Source: Thioglobus_C sp964448305 (lineage in GTDB: Bacteria; Pseudomonadota; Gammaproteobacteria; PS1; Pseudothioglobaceae). Taken from it: DNA of 45,871 bases. The translations under genes were made by a program, and so were the position numbers. Below, piece after piece: positions 42,103 to 45,871 of this stretch (position 1 is its first letter; each line of letters begins with the position of its first letter). Below the pieces are notes generated by a model. That model had not been told where the DNA came from, did no database searches, and saw only the letters and a program-made list of their open reading frames with translations. The DNA is taken from contig CAYUWB010000009.1 of the NCBI GenBank assembly GCA_964448305.1, forward strand, positions 1-45,871, read 5' to 3'.

Positions 42103-43353
42103 CTATACACACAACAACTCAGCCCAATGGGTGGTAAATCGGTTTGATTGAAACTCAGCCCTTGGCAGCCAACGATCATTGCCCAATTCGCTCGCATAAC
42201 GTAATAAGTTTCCATACGGGTGATCTGTCAACTGCTTGCTTTTTTGACTAACAGCAAATAAGTCTTGCTGGTTCCTATCTGGCGTTAAATTACCCAACAT
42301 AACGCCACCCTTATAAAATCCATAGCCCGGTTCATAAATTTGCTTAAGCAGCTTGGAGCACAAAGGAATTAGCAAACTTTCATCGCTAATAGGTGTTTTC
42401 ATACCCATGGTTTTTGATAAATTAACACACTCAACACCCTTTTTAAAAGGGTTGGTGTGAATAAACACACTCATTGAGGTTGCCGCTAAAGATTGCTGGT
42501 TAAGCTTATTAACAGCTTTTCTAGTTAAGCTGGTTAAGGCTTGGTTAATTTCATCAAAATCGCTCAAATCAGCGCCAAATGAACGCGAAGAGACAATCTG
42601 TCGCCTTGGTGGTGCAATTTCCTCGATTGTCAGACAGGAATACCCATACAACTCGCGGTAGATACGCTTACCATTTACCCCTAATAAGGTTTCAATAATG
42701 CCAATATCAGCCTGATAAAAATCATGCGCACTATGAATACCAACTTGCTTAAGCTTTTGAGCAGATTTACGCCCTATACCCCATACATCGCCTACCTCAA
42801 CAGAATCTAGTAACTTTATAAAACGATTATCAGGCAGGCGATCAATATCAAACACCCCATTAAACCTTGGGTAAATTTTAGCAATTCGATTGGCTAACTT
42901 GGCTAAAACCTTAGTACTACCCATACCCACGCAAACAGGGATGCCCGTCCAGGACTTAACTTGGTTTTTAAGCGCCTGCATGTGGGTATTTAAATTTAGT
43001 GTCATACCGGATAAATCTAAAAAACTCTCGTCTATCGAATACACTTCTTGCACGGGAGAATATTGACTAATCACCTTCATCACTCGTGACGACATATCGC
43101 CATATAAAGGATAATTTGAAGATTTAACCACCACTGATTTATCAATAATCAAATCCTTAACTTGATAATACGGCACACCCATCTTAATCCCGAGTGACTT
43201 AGCCTCATTCGAGCGTGCAATCACACAACCGTCATTATTGCTCAAAACCACAATAGGCTCACGCTCTAATTTTGGATCAAACACACGCTCACACGAGGCA
43301 TAAAAATTATTACAATCTACTAGGGCAAATTTTTGTTGATTGAGTTTAGGCAT
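42103..43353 (-). CDS. umuC: DNA polymerase V catalytic subunit UmuC
   Basis: 416-residue Y-family polymerase for translesion synthesis: FALVDCNNFYASCERVFDP, VVLSNNDGCVIARSNEAK, VYSIDESFLDLSG with the metal-binding Asp/Glu, GMGSTKVLAKLANRIAK and the DUF4113-like tail ending NRFTTHWAELLCV. Overlaps umuD by 8 nt. Confidence 0.96.
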   Translation of the reverse strand: MPKLNQQKFALVDCNNFYASCERVFDPKLEREPIVVLSNNDGCVIARSNEAKSLGIKMGVPYYQVKDLIIDKSVVVKSSNYPLYGDMSSRVMKVISQYSPVQEVYSIDESFLDLSGMTLNLNTHMQALKNQVKSWTGIPVCVGMGSTKVLAKLANRIAKIYPRFNGVFDIDRLPDNRFIKLLDSVEVGDVWGIGRKSAQKLKQVGIHSAHDFYQADIGIIETLLGVNGKRIYRELYGYSCLTIEEIAPPRRQIVSSRSFGADLSDFDEINQALTSLTRKAVNKLNQQSLAATSMSVFIHTNPFKKGVECVNLSKTMGMKTPISDESLLIPLCSKLLKQIYEPGYGFYKGGVMLGNLTPDRNQQDLFAVSQKSKQLTDHPYGNLLRYASELGNDRWLPRAEFQSNRFTTHWAELLCV

Positions 43354-43933
43354 ACTGATGAATCACTGAGGTAACTACACCCCAAATAATAAGCTCATTG
43401 CCATCACTAATCACAATATCATCAAAATCAGGATTTTCTGCTTTTAGCGTAATCTTGCCTTTGTATTTATGTAGACGCTTAACCGTAAAATCGCCATCCA
43501 CCACTGCAATAACAATCTTACCACTTTTGGCCAATAGAGATTTATCTACCACCAAAATATCCCCAGGATGAATACCTGCATTTAGCATTGATTCACCTTG
43601 TGCACGTACAAAGAAAGTAGCCTCTTGATGATGGATTAAATGCTTGTTTAAATCAAGCTGATCTTCTAAGTGGTCATCCGCAGGCGAAGGAAAACCCGCT
43701 TGTACGCGCGAGGTAAAAATAGGCGTATTAACCGTTGGTGCACTGCCAACTGGCAATGACACTTTAATATCAGATTTGAGTTGAGATTTATACACATCCA
43801 AAGTAGATTTAACTTGCTCTACTAAGCTCACTGGCACACGCATTACTTTGGTATCTTCTTTAAATTTACCCGAGTTTTTTTTACGTCCAGCGCCTGTTCT
43901 GGCGCCACCATGGTTCTGTGTTATTGTGTTCAT
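43346..43933 (-). CDS. umuD: UmuD, self-cleaving polymerase V subunit, with N-terminal extension
   Basis: 195 residues, 50-60 longer than E. coli UmuD. The LexA-like cleavage site is A79-G80 (RVQAGFPSPADD), the Ser-Lys dyad is S115 (GESMLNAGI) and K152 (FTVKRLH), with the family's 37-residue spacing. The first 60 residues are basic, with GGARTGAGRKK and VMRVPVSLVEQVKSTL, as in some mobile-element UmuD homologues. No canonical LexA box (CTGT-N8-ACAG) is upstream; an 11-bp inverted repeat covers the start instead. No clear ribosome binding site. Confidence 0.93.
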   Translation of the reverse strand: MNTITQNHGGARTGAGRKKNSGKFKEDTKVMRVPVSLVEQVKSTLDVYKSQLKSDIKVSLPVGSAPTVNTPIFTSRVQAGFPSPADDHLEDQLDLNKHLIHHQEATFFVRAQGESMLNAGIHPGDILVVDKSLLAKSGKIVIAVVDGDFTVKRLHKYKGKITLKAENPDFDDIVISDGNELIIWGVVTSVIHQYA

Positions 43934-43961
43934 TTGAATATTGTAACATCATTCAAATGAA
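43929..43961. promoter_or_regulatory. 11-bp inverted repeat over the umuD start
   Basis: TTCATTTGAAT (43929-43939) and its exact inverse ATTCAAATGAA (43951-43961) flank 11 bases, 22 bp centre to centre. A minus-strand -10-like TACAAT lies at 43939-43944. A repressor bound here would block umuDC. Which protein binds is unknown; an alternative SOS regulator or UmuD itself is possible. Confidence 0.6.
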
Positions 43962-44036
43962 TGAAAAAAAATATCTTAATAATAAGCCCTATTTAGCAGC
44001 TACTTCTGATTCTCAATAAGGCTTAAAATATTAACA

Positions 44037-44294
44037 ATGGATATCTTTAATTTTGCCCATGTAATCATCGGCGTTCTAATTGGCATGGCGGTTGAACCTA
44101 TGGGTAGATTTGCCCTGCAAGGGCCTGACGCTGCACCGCAATGGGTGTTAAGCAAAATTAGCAGAGCAGTAGTTGCTATGGTGATGTGGAGTTTTGTTAT
44201 ATTCTCCGCTACGTTTGGATTTGAATACACCCTATACGCCGTACTAGAAATCGCGATTGGTGTTTTTATTTCTTACTATTTGGTACGCAAGTAA
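44037..44294 (+). CDS. Small membrane protein, unknown function
   Basis: 85 residues with hydrophobic stretches at about 7-20, 45-60 and 64-82 (VVAMVMWSFVIFSATFG, VLEIAIGVFISYYLV). Not recognised. The ribosome binding site is weak (AAGG some 20 bases upstream), but composition and membrane-protein pattern are better than in the overlapping minus-strand frame at 44000-44230. Divergent from umuD. Confidence 0.5.
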   Translation: MDIFNFAHVIIGVLIGMAVEPMGRFALQGPDAAPQWVLSKISRAVVAMVMWSFVIFSATFGFEYTLYAVLEIAIGVFISYYLVRK

Positions 44295-44326
44295 AGATAC
44301 TGTCATTAAGCAATACAACAGGAATT

Positions 44327-44383
44327 AAAGGGCGCCATCTCCTTTTATTATTGAAAATAATTAAGTATTGTGTCACCTTAATT
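44327..44383. repeat. Composite intergenic hairpin repeat, copy B
   Basis: AAAGG/CCTTT with T-run, ATTATT-GAA-AATAAT, then AATTAAG-TATTGTGTCAC-CTTAATT (perfect 7-bp arms, 44359-44365 and 44377-44383). Same order of parts as copy A at 40187-40245. It lies between the small membrane gene and the convergent parE-like gene. Confidence 0.65.
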
Positions 44384-44410
44384 GACTAATTGTTTAACCA
44401 CTCTGAGTCT

Positions 44411-44698
44411 TTACAGATGTTTAAACTCATTCATACGTTCATGCAATAAACGAACAATAAAAATATCTTTTTGTCGTACCTTGTAATACACAACATGGCT
44501 CTTATAAGGAAACTTACGATACTTGGAGCGCAAACTATCAACCGACACACCAATTGATGGCTCTGATGCTAATAAATTAAAACAGTTGTTCAGCCCTTTT
44601 TGGTATTTGTCTGTTACCTCAAAGCCAAAACTCAAATAAGAGCTTTTGATTAATCTTTCAACATCGCTTTCAGCCTGTTTGGAAAGCGTGTATTTCAC
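44411..44698 (-). CDS. ParE/RelE-family toxin
   Basis: 95 residues: YTLSKQAESDVERLIKSSYLSFG, GLNNCFNLLASEPSIG and KYRKFPYKSHVVYYKVRQKDIFIVRLLHERM, the ParE layout (toxins acting on gyrase, or RelE-like). Its ATG overlaps the antitoxin stop by 4 nt. Confidence 0.85.
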   Translation of the reverse strand: MKYTLSKQAESDVERLIKSSYLSFGFEVTDKYQKGLNNCFNLLASEPSIGVSVDSLRSKYRKFPYKSHVVYYKVRQKDIFIVRLLHERMNEFKHL

Positions 44699-44922
44699 GC
44701 GTTATCTTTTTGTACTTTTTCCCAAATATCGCTCACTGATAAAGTTGATTCACCGCTATTTTCACCTGCTATCAAAGCCTCAACAATGGCATGTCGACGA
44801 TCTTGATCTCTTCTAATAAGGTCGCGCATATAATCACTTACATTGCCATAACGGCCCGATTGAGCTTGGTCTTCTGCCCAGGATTTCATTGAATCAGGAA
44901 GAGATACATTCATTGTTGCCAT
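44695..44922 (-). CDS. ParD/CopG-family antitoxin
   Basis: 75 residues from ATG 44922: MNVSLPDSMKSWAEDQAQSGRYGNVSDYMRDLIRRD is the ribbon-helix-helix ParD fold; the acidic rest binds the toxin. A GTG at 44925 is an alternative start. Confidence 0.87.
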   Translation of the reverse strand: MATMNVSLPDSMKSWAEDQAQSGRYGNVSDYMRDLIRRDQDRRHAIVEALIAGENSGESTLSVSDIWEKVQKDNA

Positions 44923-44961
44923 CACTTAACCGCCTTTTTTTAATGTTTATAAATTAGCTTT

Positions 44962-44993
44962 ATTATAACTATAATGACAAAGATTGTCATTAT
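44962..44993 (-). promoter_or_regulatory. parDE promoter with 10-bp inverted-repeat operator
   Basis: ATAATGACAA-AGA-TTGTCATTAT (44971-44993) is a perfect inverted repeat. It covers the -35 ATGACA (44985-44990, minus) and most of the 17-bp spacer before -10 TATAAT (44962-44967), as expected for autorepression by a ribbon-helix-helix antitoxin. Confidence 0.8.
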
Positions 44994-44996
44994 TAT

Positions 44997-45869
44997 TCAT
45001 TTTCTATCCACAAACACAAATTTACCTTGATCAATCTTTTGCTCACCATCCCATCGGTACGCAACCAGTCTAGCATTAGGATCTTTAGCATCTGCAACGC
45101 TGTAGTCTAAACAAGCGATATTCTCAGCCAAAGGTTGGATATCGCCCTTCATCCAATAATGCCCCAAAAATACTGGCTTGTCATCTTTTGCATAATCAAT
45201 TAAATGATCACCACTAATTGGATCATCTGGAATGTGTGTTAGCGCATCATCTGGGCCAAAAAATACTTGTTTGTAGGTTTTGGCTTGCCTATCCCACCAA
45301 CGAGTGCGAATATGCTTTCTAGGATTACCGTCTTTATCCAAAAAACTTTGGCCATTTGGCAAAGGTATCTCTTTGCCTTTTAATAGCGTTTCTATCGCAT
45401 CGTATTGCCAAGTGTTTTTAATGGCTGATTGCTGCAGCAGATCATCCGTTAGTACAGGCTTTCCAATCTTGGATATAAGGTTAAAGTCCCAGCAAGCATG
45501 CACAACACGCAAACCCGCCAAATCTAGCCATAGAGGCAATGTTTTAAACCACTTAATAACCTCTTCCTTTTCAGCAAGATCACTCTCATAAGCGCTTAAA
45601 AACTTCTGGTGCTGCTTAGTATGTTTGTCATTGTGTGAGCGCAAGTAATCGCCCTTATCGTTTTTAGTGTAATAAGCAATCGCATTGTATTCATGATTCC
45701 CCATCACACTGAGTGCGTGTCCGCGCTCAATCATAGGCCGTACAATATCAATCACTTCTCGTTGATGATCGCCTCGATCAACAAAATCACCCAGAAATAT
45801 CACCTTACGCTCAGCATGTTGCCACACGCCATCAACATTCGAATAAGACAGTTTTTCTAGCAACCTCAC
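44997..45869 (-). CDS. Metallophosphoesterase, N-terminus cut by window edge
   Basis: Calcineurin-like phosphoesterase with GDFVDRG, GNHE, VVHACWD and GHYW metal motifs visible; the first motif (GDIHG type) should lie just outside the window, since the visible part starts at RLLEKLSYSNVDGVWQHAERKVIFLGDFVDRG. At least 290 residues. Resembles bacterial diadenosine-tetraphosphatase/PrpE-like phosphatases; substrate unknown. No promoter seen because the 5' end is missing. Confidence 0.85.
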   Translation of the reverse strand: MRLLEKLSYSNVDGVWQHAERKVIFLGDFVDRGDHQREVIDIVRPMIERGHALSVMGNHEYNAIAYYTKNDKGDYLRSHNDKHTKQHQKFLSAYESDLAEKEEVIKWFKTLPLWLDLAGLRVVHACWDFNLISKIGKPVLTDDLLQQSAIKNTWQYDAIETLLKGKEIPLPNGQSFLDKDGNPRKHIRTRWWDRQAKTYKQVFFGPDDALTHIPDDPISGDHLIDYAKDDKPVFLGHYWMKGDIQPLAENIACLDYSVADAKDPNARLVAYRWDGEQKIDQGKFVFVDRK

Positions 45870-45871
45870 TA

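Noticed and set aside
44000..44230. 76-codon minus-strand frame opposite the small membrane gene
   Set aside because: The plus-strand frame has a clear membrane-protein pattern; the minus frame has no family resemblance or start signal.
1..45871. CRISPR arrays, rRNA and tRNA genes
   Set aside because: No regularly spaced repeat-spacer series, no rRNA-like stretch and no tRNA-like cloverleaf was noticed in the spacers; a covariance-model scan was not possible.

Overview
The window looks like chromosome of an AT-rich gammaproteobacterium. The class is suggested by its NrdA-NrdB-YfaE set, SelD/SelU, TolB-Pal-CpoB, BamD, SpoT, UmuDC and AapJQMP proteins, which match the enterobacterial or Pseudomonas-type families closely. 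A Thioglobaceae/SUP05-like or related marine lineage is plausible but not proven here. The source is a draft assembly: two runs of exactly 100 N are each flanked by identical 55-base ends.

Layout. 1-3340 (+): dimeric dUTPase, then a tight four-gene run yefM-yoeB-selD-selU in which every junction overlaps by 8 nt, behind a promoter with paired TGTACA operators. 3337-7123 (-): ribonucleotide reductase operon nrdA-nrdB-yfaE behind two NrdR boxes. 7361-9280: a ferredoxin-type oxidoreductase, an exported DsrE-like protein and a DCC-family protein. 8930-13105 (-): overlapping operon merR/B12-fold regulator - phrB photolyase - cbiX - trpB - DCC protein, divergent from a DUF523/DUF1722 gene, a decayed ferrochelatase copy and a YfcH-like gene (+). 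15425-18081 (-): intact hemH, a thioredoxin, a YgiM-like membrane protein and an orphan winged-helix-like protein. 18176-22974 (-): general amino-acid ABC transporter aapJ-aapQ-aapM-aapP preceded by a small membrane protein and a Sel1 protein. 23149-25088 (+): an NAD synthetase carrying an N-terminal helix-turn-helix domain, with three direct repeats across its promoter. 25072-31419 (-): pabB, cpoB, pal, tolB, iscX, spoT. 31522-33944 (+): bamD, a YajR-like MFS gene, ssb.

34008-45871 is more accessory: a RelE/YafQ-type toxin-antitoxin pair, an HD-HAD fusion, several unknown small genes, Sel1 and secreted proteins, a stand-alone mreB, repeated promoter and 3'-end elements around mreB, a broken small gene at a contig break, a BCP-type peroxiredoxin, a PQQ-type sugar dehydrogenase, umuDC, a parDE-like pair and a truncated metallophosphoesterase. 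A composite intergenic repeat occurs twice (about 40.2 and 44.35 kb).

The most notable items are the HTH-NadE fusion with its repeat boxes, the selenium genes placed under a toxin-antitoxin promoter, the photolyase operon with a CarH/LitR-like regulator whose cobalamin motifs look degenerate, and the repeats bracketing the mreB and Sel1 units.
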